DNA from: Prolixibacter bellariivorans ATCC BAA-1284
Lineage (GTDB): Bacteria; Bacteroidota; Bacteroidia; Bacteroidales; Prolixibacteraceae
DNA: 64,000 bases
Reading direction: 5' to 3'
Assembly (NCBI RefSeq): GCF_000621705.1
Contig: NZ_JHXO01000010.1
Location: forward strand, 186,001 to 250,000
A model generated the notes under the pieces. It was not told the origin of the DNA and did no database searches. It saw only the letters and a program-made list of their open reading frames with translations. Shown here piece by piece: positions 55,201-63,014 of the stretch. Made by a program: the position numbers and the translations under genes. Position 1 is the first letter of the stretch. The number at the start of each line of letters is the position of its first letter.

Positions 55201-55325
55201 AACGACCACTCTTTATTATCCGCGAAATGGCACGAACAGCAGATAAGTATGGTGAGAAAGATCTGGCAAAAACCCTGAGTGATAAATTCACTTCTTATGT
55301 TCAGGTTTATTCATCAACTAACTGA
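52260..55325 (+). CDS. DUF2723 (TMEM260-like) membrane glycosyltransferase, second copy
   Basis: 1021 residues from ATG 52260 (a GTG at 52251 would add three). Same architecture as the gene at 47967: [26 protein letters not shown] at the start, [23 protein letters not shown] in the middle, [22 protein letters not shown] before the soluble C-terminal TPR-like part. The first motif has DCPEF where the other has DCGEF; the acidic pair is retained. A TATCTTCG box at 52206-52213 is a plausible -7. Duplicate genes of this kind could glycosylate different acceptors; inference. Confidence 0.85.
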   Translation: [1021 protein letters not shown]

Positions 55326-55340
55326 TAAATAATGGCTACA

Positions 55341-55390
55341 GGTAAAGTATTTTATGCTAAATTTGTTTTTAAGGCATAAATTACTTTACC
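55341..55390. repeat. 18-bp inverted repeat enclosing a promoter
   Basis: GGTAAAGTATTTTATGCT (55341-55358) and GGCATAAATTACTTTACC (55373-55390) pair at 16 of 18 positions across a 14-base spacer. The spacer contains the -33 TTTG of the following promoter and the right arm ends inside its -7 box. Operator-like; a stem without a clean T-run is a weaker alternative as terminator. Confidence 0.7.
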
Positions 55391-55394
55391 TTTG
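55362..55394 (+). promoter_or_regulatory. Bacteroidota-type promoter of the polysaccharide deacetylase gene
   Basis: TTTG at 55362-55365, 21-bp spacer, TACCTTTG at 55387-55394, followed by GC, about 45 bases before the ATG. Confidence 0.7.
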
Positions 55395-55439
55395 CGCCGT
55401 ATGAAGGTGTAGCTACAGCGTCACCTTTAATCCAGCAAA

Positions 55440-56153
55440 ATGAGACTGAAGCCTCAGGTACACTTACCTCGACATATTACAAAATGGTTTCCGGCAGCCA
55501 TCTGGCGTATTCCGGAAGAGGACAAAAAAGTTGTTTATCTGACCTTTGACGATGGCCCGATTCCCGGCGTAACTCCCTGGGTGTTGAAGCTCCTGAAGGA
55601 AAATGATATCAAAGCAACTTTCTTTTGTGTTGGGGAAAATGTATTTCGCTATCCCGAAATCTTCGATCAGATAATAGAGGATGGTCACGCTGTTGGAAAT
55701 CACACCTACCATCACATTCAGGGACTGAAAAGCGAAAATGTCTCCTATTTTAAAGACATCGAACAGGCCAATCACCTCATCGGCTCTAATCTTTTCCGTC
55801 CGCCGCACGGCTGGCTGAAACGCTCGCAATACCACTTCATTTCTCAAAAGTACAGAATCATTATGTGGGATGTGATTTCGTGTGACTATAACCGAAATAT
55901 CCCAAAAGAAGAGGTACTGAAGAATGTATTGAAGTATTCACGTCCCGGAAGTATTATCACTTTCCACGATTCGCTGAAAGCAGAAGGACATCTTCGCTAT
56001 GCCTTACCAAAGGCTATTGCCGAACTGAAAGAGCGTGGATACGAATTCCGCAAGATTGAATTCCCGAAAGAACGCCGGTTGTTCAATCACGTACACCGCC
56101 AGCGTTTGCAAAAACTCAGGCAAACCATCCGCCAGGTACGCCGCTGGGCGTAA
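55440..56153 (+). CDS. polysaccharide deacetylase family protein (NodB/CE4)
   Basis: 237 residues. A NodB homology domain (about 33-215) with motif 1 YLTFDDGP, motif 2 GNHTYHH, motif 3 FRPPHGW and motif 5 ITFHDS provides the Asp-His-His zinc site and catalytic residues of N- or O-deacetylases. There is no classical signal peptide, so it may act on a cytoplasmic or membrane-facing glycan intermediate. The C-terminus is strongly basic (LRQTIRQVRRWA). The promoter lies in a long inverted repeat, suggesting regulated expression. Substrate unknown (peptidoglycan, surface glycan or lipid A sugar). Confidence 0.88.
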   Translation: MRLKPQVHLPRHITKWFPAAIWRIPEEDKKVVYLTFDDGPIPGVTPWVLKLLKENDIKATFFCVGENVFRYPEIFDQIIEDGHAVGNHTYHHIQGLKSENVSYFKDIEQANHLIGSNLFRPPHGWLKRSQYHFISQKYRIIMWDVISCDYNRNIPKEEVLKNVLKYSRPGSIITFHDSLKAEGHLRYALPKAIAELKERGYEFRKIEFPKERRLFNHVHRQRLQKLRQTIRQVRRWA

Positions 56154-56261
56154 TCAGCCAGTTCCATATCCTAATTTACACCTTTCGTCTTCATTACTGA
56201 TTGACGCGGGATAACTGTGCCTCGCCTTGCCAATTTGTTTCGCTACCGTTCAATAATTGAG

Positions 56262-56269
56262 TATATTTG
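56262..56269 (+). promoter_or_regulatory. -7 promoter element of purD
   Basis: TATATTTG followed by C matches TAnnTTTG. The upstream partner is less exact: TTTC at 56238 gives a 20-bp spacer, TTTG at 56234 gives 24 bp. Confidence 0.5.
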
Positions 56270-56319
56270 CCGACAACTGAAAGAGCACAATCATCCTGAA
56301 TAAAAAAGAAACCAATCGC

Positions 56320-57588
56320 ATGAAGATTTTACTCGTTGGCTCCGGAGGCCGGGAGCACGCCCTTGCCTGGAAAATCAAACAAAGTCCCAAAATTGATCAA
56401 CTCTTTATTGCCCCCGGAAATGCCGGAACTGCTGAAACCGGAACCAATTTGAATATTGGTGTAAACGATTTCAATGGTTTGCGCGACGCTGTTACCGAAC
56501 ACGACATCGACATCGTGGTCGTAGGCCCCGAAGTTCCGCTGGTAGAAGGAATCGTTGGCTTCTTTGCAGCCGACGAGCAGGTGAAGAATATCCCGGTGAT
56601 TGGTCCCGATAAGGAAGGTGCCCGACTGGAAGGCAGTAAGGATTTCGCGAAAGACTTTATGGTTCGCCACGATATCCCAACGGCCAAATATCTTTCAGTT
56701 ACCACTACAAACCTGGAAGAAGGTATCGGTTTCCTGAAAACACTAAAAGCTCCTTTCGTATTAAAGGCCGATGGCCTTGCGGCCGGAAAAGGGGTTCTCA
56801 TCATCGATTCGCTGGAAGAAGCGGAAGCTTCGTTGCGGGAAATGCTGGGTGGAAAATTCGGCGAGGCCAGTTCCCGCGTGGTGATTGAAGAGTTTCTGAA
56901 AGGAGTGGAATGCTCCGTATTTGTGCTCACCGACGGCAAAGGTTACAAAATTCTGCCCGAAGCAAAAGATTACAAGAGAATTGGAGAAGGCGACACCGGC
57001 CTCAACACCGGAGGAATGGGAGCTATTTCTCCTGTCCCGTTTGCCGACGAATCGTTCATGAAAAAGGTGGAAGATCGCATTATCCGTCCAACCGTTGAAG
57101 GTTTGCAAAAAGACGATATCAACTATCGTGGCTTCATCTTCCTGGGACTGATGAACGTGGACGGAGAGCCTTTTGTGATTGAATACAACGTCCGCATGGG
57201 CGATCCGGAAACCGAAGCAGTTATGCTGCGTGTCAAATCTGATTTTGTCGATTTGCTCGAAGGCATGGCTGATGGAAATCTGGCTGAAAAAAAGCTTGAA
57301 ATTGACGAACGGGCGGCTGTAACCGTAATGCTGGTTTCTGGCGGCTATCCCGAAGCTTATGAGAAAGGAAAAGTCATTTCGAACCTGGACAAGGTGAAGG
57401 ACAGCATTGTCTTTCACGCCGGCACCAAATTCGATGGCGACGAGGTTGTAACCAGTGGCGGACGGGTTATTTCGGTTAGTTCGTACGGAAAAGACTGTCG
57501 CGAAGCTCTCGAGCAGTCGTATAAAAATGCTGGCATCATCGATTTTGAGAAAAAATACTACCGCCGCGATTTAGGATTCGACCTTTAA
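56320..57588 (+). CDS. purD: phosphoribosylamine-glycine ligase (GARS)
   Basis: ATP-grasp ligase joining glycine to 5-phosphoribosylamine in purine synthesis. The 422-residue protein begins [17 protein letters not shown], has the ATP-binding [14 protein letters not shown] at about residues 149-162, the [11 protein letters not shown] signature and the metal-binding [15 protein letters not shown]. Full length for the family and starts at the expected ATG. It stands 12 bases before a membrane protein gene, so the two may form an operon with the carbamoyltransferase. Confidence 0.95.
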   Translation: MKILLVGSGGREHALAWKIKQSPKIDQLFIAPGNAGTAETGTNLNIGVNDFNGLRDAVTEHDIDIVVVGPEVPLVEGIVGFFAADEQVKNIPVIGPDKEGARLEGSKDFAKDFMVRHDIPTAKYLSVTTTNLEEGIGFLKTLKAPFVLKADGLAAGKGVLIIDSLEEAEASLREMLGGKFGEASSRVVIEEFLKGVECSVFVLTDGKGYKILPEAKDYKRIGEGDTGLNTGGMGAISPVPFADESFMKKVEDRIIRPTVEGLQKDDINYRGFIFLGLMNVDGEPFVIEYNVRMGDPETEAVMLRVKSDFVDLLEGMADGNLAEKKLEIDERAAVTVMLVSGGYPEAYEKGKVISNLDKVKDSIVFHAGTKFDGDEVVTSGGRVISVSSYGKDCREALEQSYKNAGIIDFEKKYYRRDLGFDL

Positions 57589-57600
57589 ATAGTTGTCTGT

Positions 57601-58587
57601 ATGGTATTGCGATTTTTAAAAACCAATCAGATTGTTCATTTGGTGCTTATTCCCTTAGCCGGAATTTTGCTTTGGTTACCCGGTTTAATCCATCCGGAAA
57701 GTTTTCATTTCTTCGCCGGAGAAGCAGCTATGCCGCTTTACCGGATTACCGGGGCGTATCTGATAAAACTTCCTTTTCTGTCAGCTTTTGCCGGATTAGC
57801 CGTCGTTGTTCTCAGCGCTTTTCTTATTATCCAAATCAGCACCCGTTTTCAGTTTTTACGGTCGCGTTCCGGTTTGCCGGGAATCATCTACCTATTAACA
57901 GTTTCGGCATTTCCGTCTATGCATACGTTGCATCCCGTACACCTAGCATCTCTGTTTGTGTTTCTGGCGCTCATCAGCATCTTCGATACGTATCATCACT
58001 CCAATACCCTCCCCGATACATTTAATGCCGCATTTTTCCTTTCGGTCGGATCGCTGTTTTATTTTCCGACTATCTTTCTGTTCCCCATTACCTGGATAAG
58101 CATTGCCGTATTGCAAAAAGGAGATAACTGGCGCTTACTGTTCATTCCGTTGGTAGGCTTTGCCGTTCCATGGTTTATTGCCGGCTCCGTCTATTATCTA
58201 AAGGATATGCTACCGCAACTTTTCAGTGTCGTTCAGGAAAACATTCATACGGCCAACATCAATATTATCAATACCTTTTCCTTCCAACTCTTATCAGGAT
58301 TCTTCATCTTCCTGGCTGTGCTCGGAAGTAGTTCCATTCTCAGCCGGTATGACGTAAAGAAAATCAGTTCACGGAAATACTTCATCATATTTTACTGGAT
58401 GGTCGCATTTCTGGTAGTCTCCATTCTCTTCAGCCGTTCAGTCGGTATCGAGGCGATTATTCTGCTGGCCATTCCGTTTGCTTACTTCATCGCCCACTTT
58501 TTCATTTTTGCCAAAAACCGTTTCTGGCCCGAAATGCTATTCTATCTTTTCCTCGGGATCATCGCTACGGTCATGATAATTGGTTAA
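57601..58587 (+). CDS. DUF6427-type integral membrane protein
   Basis: 328 residues with about nine or ten hydrophobic helices and short loops. Segments include LPGIIYLLTVSAFPSMHTLHP near residue 90-110 and FPTIFLFPITWISIAVLQKGDNWR near residue 160, which I associate with the Bacteroidota DUF6427 family of unknown function. Starts 12 bases after purD and ends four bases before the start used for the carbamoyltransferase, so translation may be coupled. Confidence 0.75.
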   Translation: MVLRFLKTNQIVHLVLIPLAGILLWLPGLIHPESFHFFAGEAAMPLYRITGAYLIKLPFLSAFAGLAVVVLSAFLIIQISTRFQFLRSRSGLPGIIYLLTVSAFPSMHTLHPVHLASLFVFLALISIFDTYHHSNTLPDTFNAAFFLSVGSLFYFPTIFLFPITWISIAVLQKGDNWRLLFIPLVGFAVPWFIAGSVYYLKDMLPQLFSVVQENIHTANINIINTFSFQLLSGFFIFLAVLGSSSILSRYDVKKISSRKYFIIFYWMVAFLVVSILFSRSVGIEAIILLAIPFAYFIAHFFIFAKNRFWPEMLFYLFLGIIATVMIIG

Positions 58588-58591
58588 TCCG

Positions 58592-60244
58592 ATGGATTCT
58601 TCAAAGCCGACACTGGCGATATACGGCATTCAGGACCGGATGGAACTGGACCATCCGGGTTATGTCCACGACCATAACATGGCGCTCATGTCCGGCGGCA
58701 AAGTGATAAAGCTGTTGCAACTGGAACGTATTAGTCGCCGGAAACGGGATAATCACCTGTACAGGCAAATCACCGAAATCCTGCGAAAGGAAAAGCTACT
58801 CTCCCCTGCCGAGTACGATCTCGTTTTTGTGGATAATGTGGTAGGACGGGCTTTCATCTCGACCGATGGACAAGCCCGGTTCGAAGCACCGTTAAACCAA
58901 CAGCTTGTCGCTTCCGCGGAAAAAGGCCGATGTTGGTGGTACGGAAAAGAGCAGGATGCCTGGGTAGTCAACCACGAACTGGCTCATCTTTTCTCGTCTC
59001 TCCCTTTCACTGGAGATATCAAAGACAATAGCCTGTTGATCCACTTCGACGGCGGTGCCAGCTTGTCCAATTTTTCGGCATGGACCTACCAGGATAAACA
59101 GCTTACGCCGCTGGAATACAACTGGGACTTAAAATACCTGACCACCCTGTTTAATGCCAATGCGTTGGCCTTCGGCATTATTGGGGCTAAAATGGACGAC
59201 CAGAACTCCGTGCCCGGGAAGATGATGGGCTACGCTTCATACGGAAGATATTCGCCTGAACTGGAACAGTGGTTGAATAAACATCAGTTTTTTGAAGACA
59301 TTTGGGGGAAACGTTCCGTTTTCTTCCAGCAGGCAAAAGAAGACTGGAACTGGCTGGGAAATTCATTCGATCAGAAAGACCTGTTTCTTCAAGATATCAT
59401 CGGCACCATGCAGCATATCTTTCAACGCGATTTCCTGAAAAAGTTAAGAGAATTGCGAGAGCAAACTGGCTGCCCAAACTTATACTACTCCGGTGGTTGT
59501 GCCTTAAATATTGTAACCAATTCGCTCATAATTAATGAAAACCTGTTCGACTATGTTTTCATACCGCCCTGCTGTGAAGATTCAGGACTGGCGCTCGGAG
59601 CTGCAGCTTATGTTGAATGGCTGAAACATGGCAAAGTTGAAAAACACTCACCGTACCTGAACAACTGGGGGCTTCTTCCCGAAAAGGTAGTTTATACCAA
59701 AGAGACGCTGGAGCAAATAGCCGCCGACCTGATGGACAACCGCGTCATTGGGATTGCCAACGGTCCGGGCGAATCAGGCCCTCGCGCACTGGGCAACCGG
59801 AGCATTATTGCCCGGGCCGATTCAGCTCAGCTGGCCCGAAAAGTAAGTATGGAACATAAAGGCCGTGAGTGGTACCGCCCGGTAGCACCGGTCATGCTCG
59901 AACGAAATGCGAAAAAGGTAACCGGTATTGACGTCATCCATCCGCTATCGCGATACATGCTGCTGGATTTTGCTATTCTTCCCGAAAGGAAAAAAGAGAT
60001 GGAAGGCGTGGTTCATGTGGATGGTACGTCGAGAATCCAAACGATTTTTCAGCGCGATGATAATCCGTTTTTATACGATTTGCTGGATCTTTTAGATGAA
60101 AAGTATGGATTGAAGGCTCTCATCAATACCTCATTTAACCAACGTGGCGAACCCATCGTCCATACACCTGAAGATGCTCTATCTTCGGCCAAAACGATGA
60201 AACTGGATGGTGTGATTGTGAATGGGAAATATGTCCGGTTGTGA
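58592..60244 (+). CDS. carbamoyltransferase (NodU/TobZ family)
   Basis: 550 residues. N-terminal Kae1-like domain with WVVNHELAHLFSSLPFTG (metal-binding His residues), LLIHFDGGASLSNFSAW, and ASYGRYSPE. C-terminal YrdC-like carbamoyltransferase C domain containing GESGPRALGNRSIIARA and HKGREWYRPVAPVML. Such enzymes use carbamoyl phosphate and ATP to carbamoylate hydroxyls on glycans or antibiotics. Next to DUF6427 and near DUF2723 and deacetylase genes, it may decorate a surface polymer, which is inference. ATG 58592 preferred over TTG 58580. Confidence 0.88.
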   Translation: MDSSKPTLAIYGIQDRMELDHPGYVHDHNMALMSGGKVIKLLQLERISRRKRDNHLYRQITEILRKEKLLSPAEYDLVFVDNVVGRAFISTDGQARFEAPLNQQLVASAEKGRCWWYGKEQDAWVVNHELAHLFSSLPFTGDIKDNSLLIHFDGGASLSNFSAWTYQDKQLTPLEYNWDLKYLTTLFNANALAFGIIGAKMDDQNSVPGKMMGYASYGRYSPELEQWLNKHQFFEDIWGKRSVFFQQAKEDWNWLGNSFDQKDLFLQDIIGTMQHIFQRDFLKKLRELREQTGCPNLYYSGGCALNIVTNSLIINENLFDYVFIPPCCEDSGLALGAAAYVEWLKHGKVEKHSPYLNNWGLLPEKVVYTKETLEQIAADLMDNRVIGIANGPGESGPRALGNRSIIARADSAQLARKVSMEHKGREWYRPVAPVMLERNAKKVTGIDVIHPLSRYMLLDFAILPERKKEMEGVVHVDGTSRIQTIFQRDDNPFLYDLLDLLDEKYGLKALINTSFNQRGEPIVHTPEDALSSAKTMKLDGVIVNGKYVRL

Positions 60245-60247
60245 TAT

Positions 60248-61030
60248 TTACTGCGTCAATGATTTATCTGAATAGTGACTCCAGGTATTTTCCACATCTG
60301 AGAGTGAAACTCCATAAACAGACTTGAAATCCGCCGCAAAGTGATTGCTCCGCCCTTCGGTAAACAACCTACGGTACTTCTCCATTCCAAAGCGTCGTAT
60401 GATGTAACCGGCAAATGAACCGGAAACCGGATAGGATATATTCGTATCGAACTGCTCGAAGTCGCTGGCCAAACTTTCGATGTTCGGCAAATCGCCATGG
60501 GCGACTAACGCAGCAACAATCATTTGCGAGCTACCGTATTTTGCTTCACTGTCATAGGTGACATGCTCCATGTAAACGGCAATTCCTTCGCTTAAAATGC
60601 GTAAATCGGTCGGTCCCCAGGCATTAAACGTGATAATATGTGCTACTTCATGGGCTGAAATACCTCGTTTACCGATGGTATAACCATCCGAACCATAAAT
60701 CACTTCTATGGTATTCAGAATGGGAAAAGCCTGACCGGTTTTGTCGGTAAACCCGGCATCCGCCAAATCGTTAAAAATATAGGCATGAATCTTTTGATTA
60801 TACTGTGTTCCCAGCAGTTGGTTTAGTTGGGTAAAAACGCGTTCCTGCTCAGTCTTAATACTCTCGATATCCGCTGCAGCAGCCGAATTGGGACGGTAGT
60901 AGTATACATAGTGTTCCGACTCGGTCTGTAACCATGTTCCATGAGAATCCATTTCGCTGGAATCAGGAATCAGCGAGCATGCTTGTAAAAACAGCACAAA
61001 AATGGCTATCAAATAATTCCTATTTCTCAT
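60248..61030 (-). CDS. gluzincin-like metallopeptidase lipoprotein
   Basis: 260 residues. The signal ends in a lipobox (FLQAC). The core holds a zinc motif HEVAH (in GISAHEVAHIITFN) and, about 22 residues on, LSEGIAVYMEH with the third-ligand Glu, as in peptidase MA-like gluzincins. Later FAGYIIRRFGMEKYRRLFTEG is also characteristic of those proteins. It overlaps the beta-barrel gene upstream by 11 bases on the same strand, so translation is coupled. Substrate unknown. Confidence 0.8.
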   Translation of the reverse strand: MRNRNYLIAIFVLFLQACSLIPDSSEMDSHGTWLQTESEHYVYYYRPNSAAAADIESIKTEQERVFTQLNQLLGTQYNQKIHAYIFNDLADAGFTDKTGQAFPILNTIEVIYGSDGYTIGKRGISAHEVAHIITFNAWGPTDLRILSEGIAVYMEHVTYDSEAKYGSSQMIVAALVAHGDLPNIESLASDFEQFDTNISYPVSGSFAGYIIRRFGMEKYRRLFTEGRSNHFAADFKSVYGVSLSDVENTWSHYSDKSLTQ

Positions 61031-61772
61031 GGAATGGCATAAACTTTATTGAGACCGACCATCTCTGCTCCCATAGCATCAAACTATAGCGCTTATTATA
61101 ATCCCGGCCATAAAGGTACGACCACTGAGGACAAATCTGAACACGATCATTCAGGTTAAAATATGCCTGAGCCGTTAAACCCAGATCAAAACCACTTTCC
61201 ACTCCGCTACTGTTCGCATAATATTGGGGCGTACTCGAGTAAAAACCGACCGTGCCCTTGGCATTCGCCTGAACATCCAGCCCGATTCCGGGCACGATAT
61301 TCACCATGCTGCCAACCACTATTCCTCCACCAACATTCGTCCAATGGTACATTAAATCCGTTCCGCCGTCGTAGTTAAGATTCCATTTACGGTAGCTGAT
61401 GCCAGCTTCCGGGCCGACATATAACCGAAACATTGAATTCTGCTTCTTTGTCAGATATCGATGTTGCTCCCAGGCCACCATTAATTTCATCATTTTCTGC
61501 TCCGGTGCCGATTCGTTGCTATCATTGTATTTCCAGTTATTGAAATTCCACATGGCAAACTGAAAAATATTTTCACGTCGCTCACTTGTCAAAAACAAAT
61601 TGAACTTCGGATAGAACGAACTGCCATAGAAACCAGCCGGACTAGACTGTCGTTCGTGCGAATAATTAAGATGTGAGTAACCTCCACCAACACTCCATCC
61701 CCAGTCTTTTGCCCTGACTCCCCAAGGCAACATCAATAGAAAGACCGATACAAAAAGCAGTTCTCGTTTCAA
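61020..61772 (-). CDS. predicted outer-membrane beta-barrel protein
   Basis: 250 residues with a signal peptide (ending GVRA). The mature chain is alternating hydrophobic and polar strands with glycine turns and many aromatic residues (WGWSVGGGYSHLNYS, RLYVGPEAGISYRKWNLNY, NVGGGIVVGSMVNIVPGIG), and ends in a strand SVSIKFMPF followed by HEK. This is the look of an 8-10-stranded porin-like barrel. The gene overlaps the metallopeptidase lipoprotein, suggesting a functional pair. Family not identified. Confidence 0.7.
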   Translation of the reverse strand: MKRELLFVSVFLLMLPWGVRAKDWGWSVGGGYSHLNYSHERQSSPAGFYGSSFYPKFNLFLTSERRENIFQFAMWNFNNWKYNDSNESAPEQKMMKLMVAWEQHRYLTKKQNSMFRLYVGPEAGISYRKWNLNYDGGTDLMYHWTNVGGGIVVGSMVNIVPGIGLDVQANAKGTVGFYSSTPQYYANSSGVESGFDLGLTAQAYFNLNDRVQICPQWSYLYGRDYNKRYSLMLWEQRWSVSIKFMPFHEK

Positions 61773-62005
61773 TAGTCAATGGTTAAATATCCAACAATCC
61801 GGTTAAGTTTCCCATTCATTATTCGAATCATCAGGACTTCTTAACTTTTTGCCGGGAGCATAGAGGTTACTGTACGTATTCGGATATCCGCTGAAAGCAA
61901 TAAAGATAATAAGATTTTAAGCAAAACAGGGCGATTGCATAATAGATTCATTTCAGGAACAAACATGCAGTAATAAATTCTATCCGGATAAACCTTTTTT
62001 GCGTC

Positions 62006-62043
62006 CGAAATCGTACACCCCCAGTTCGAAATCGTACAATTTC
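62006..62043 (+). promoter_or_regulatory. candidate NtrC-type enhancer: two CGAAATCGTACA boxes
   Basis: The 12-mer occurs at 62006-62017 and 62027-62038, 21 bp apart. The second is part of the palindrome GAAATCGTACAATTTC (62028-62043). It lies 70-100 bp upstream of the sigma-54-like site. The remaining part of the 504-bp gap (61773-62276) shows no gene I can support. Confidence 0.55.
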
Positions 62044-62104
62044 TTCACAGTGCACAAATCCGGGGAAATACGCTTATATCTCAATTTGTGCCAATTACAC
62101 CCTT

Positions 62105-62120
62105 TGGCACATCTATTGGT
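62105..62120 (+). promoter_or_regulatory. candidate sigma-54 promoter of the ABC exporter operon
   Basis: TGGCACATCTATTGGT aligns base for base with the sigma-54 consensus TGGCAC-N5-TTGCW with one change at -12 (G for C). It also overlaps the inverted repeat TGTGCCAA (62087-62094) / TTGGCACA (62104-62111). The leader to the first start is about 145 bases. Confidence 0.5.
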
Positions 62121-62276
62121 AAAAGCATTTTCGGGATGTAACGTTAAACGTGGAATATTATCCGTTATTTATTGTAACTATTTCACCCCGGAGTTAGTCT
62201 AACCTTCCGGAGTTAATAATTTTTACGAATGATTTTTCCGCATAAAAGTTCCCATCCGAACACAAAACCTTGAACA

Positions 62277-63014
62277 ATGATACAGATCAACAATTTGCAC
62301 AAGTCGTACGTAACGGGGAATAACAGCCTACACGTTCTGAAAGGTCTGAACCTGGAAATTGAAGAGGGAGAATTCGTTTCCATCATGGGCTCATCGGGTT
62401 CCGGTAAGTCGACTTTGTTGAACATCCTCGGCATTCTCGATAATTATGACGAAGGAGCTTACTCGCTCGACGGTCACCTGATGCAAGACATGAATGAGAC
62501 GCAGGCTGCCCGGACACGCAATAAAATGATTGGATTCATCTTTCAATCATTCAACCTGATATCGTTCAAAAATGCGATGGAGAATGTTGCCTTACCGCTC
62601 TACTACAAAGGCATTTCGCGTAAAAAACGGAATCAGATGGCCATGGAATTCCTGGAAAAACTGGGACTGAAGGAATGGGCACATCATATGCCCAATGAAC
62701 TTTCCGGAGGACAACGCCAACGGGTGGCCATTGCCCGTGCACTGATTTCCAAACCACGCATCATTCTGGCCGACGAACCCACCGGTGCACTCGATACACA
62801 AACCTCGTACGAGGTGATGGAAATGCTGAAGCAAATCAATGACGAAGGGATTACCGTCATTATCGTTACCCACGAATATGACATCGCCGCCATGACCCAG
62901 AAAATCATCCGCCTGAAAGATGGTGTGATTGAAGAGATAATCAAAAATGGCGATTTAAAGTCCTTCCAGGCGCAGTACAACCGTAACATCAATAAACCAG
63001 AGCATCATGTTTGA
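62277..63014 (+). CDS. ABC transporter ATP-binding protein (MacB/LolD type)
   Basis: 245-residue ATPase subunit. Walker A GSSGSGKSTLLNILG (about residues 40-54), Q-loop FIFQSFNLIS, signature LSGGQRQRVAIARAL, Walker B IILADEPTGALD and switch His in IIVTHEYD are all intact. The sequence pattern (NLHKSYVTGNNSLHVLKGLN) is of the MacB/LolD/FtsE branch, which works with FtsX-type permeases such as the one following. The genes overlap by eight bases. Such Bacteroidota exporters move antimicrobials, lipids or lipoproteins; the cargo here is unknown. Confidence 0.92.
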   Translation: MIQINNLHKSYVTGNNSLHVLKGLNLEIEEGEFVSIMGSSGSGKSTLLNILGILDNYDEGAYSLDGHLMQDMNETQAARTRNKMIGFIFQSFNLISFKNAMENVALPLYYKGISRKKRNQMAMEFLEKLGLKEWAHHMPNELSGGQRQRVAIARALISKPRIILADEPTGALDTQTSYEVMEMLKQINDEGITVIIVTHEYDIAAMTQKIIRLKDGVIEEIIKNGDLKSFQAQYNRNINKPEHHV

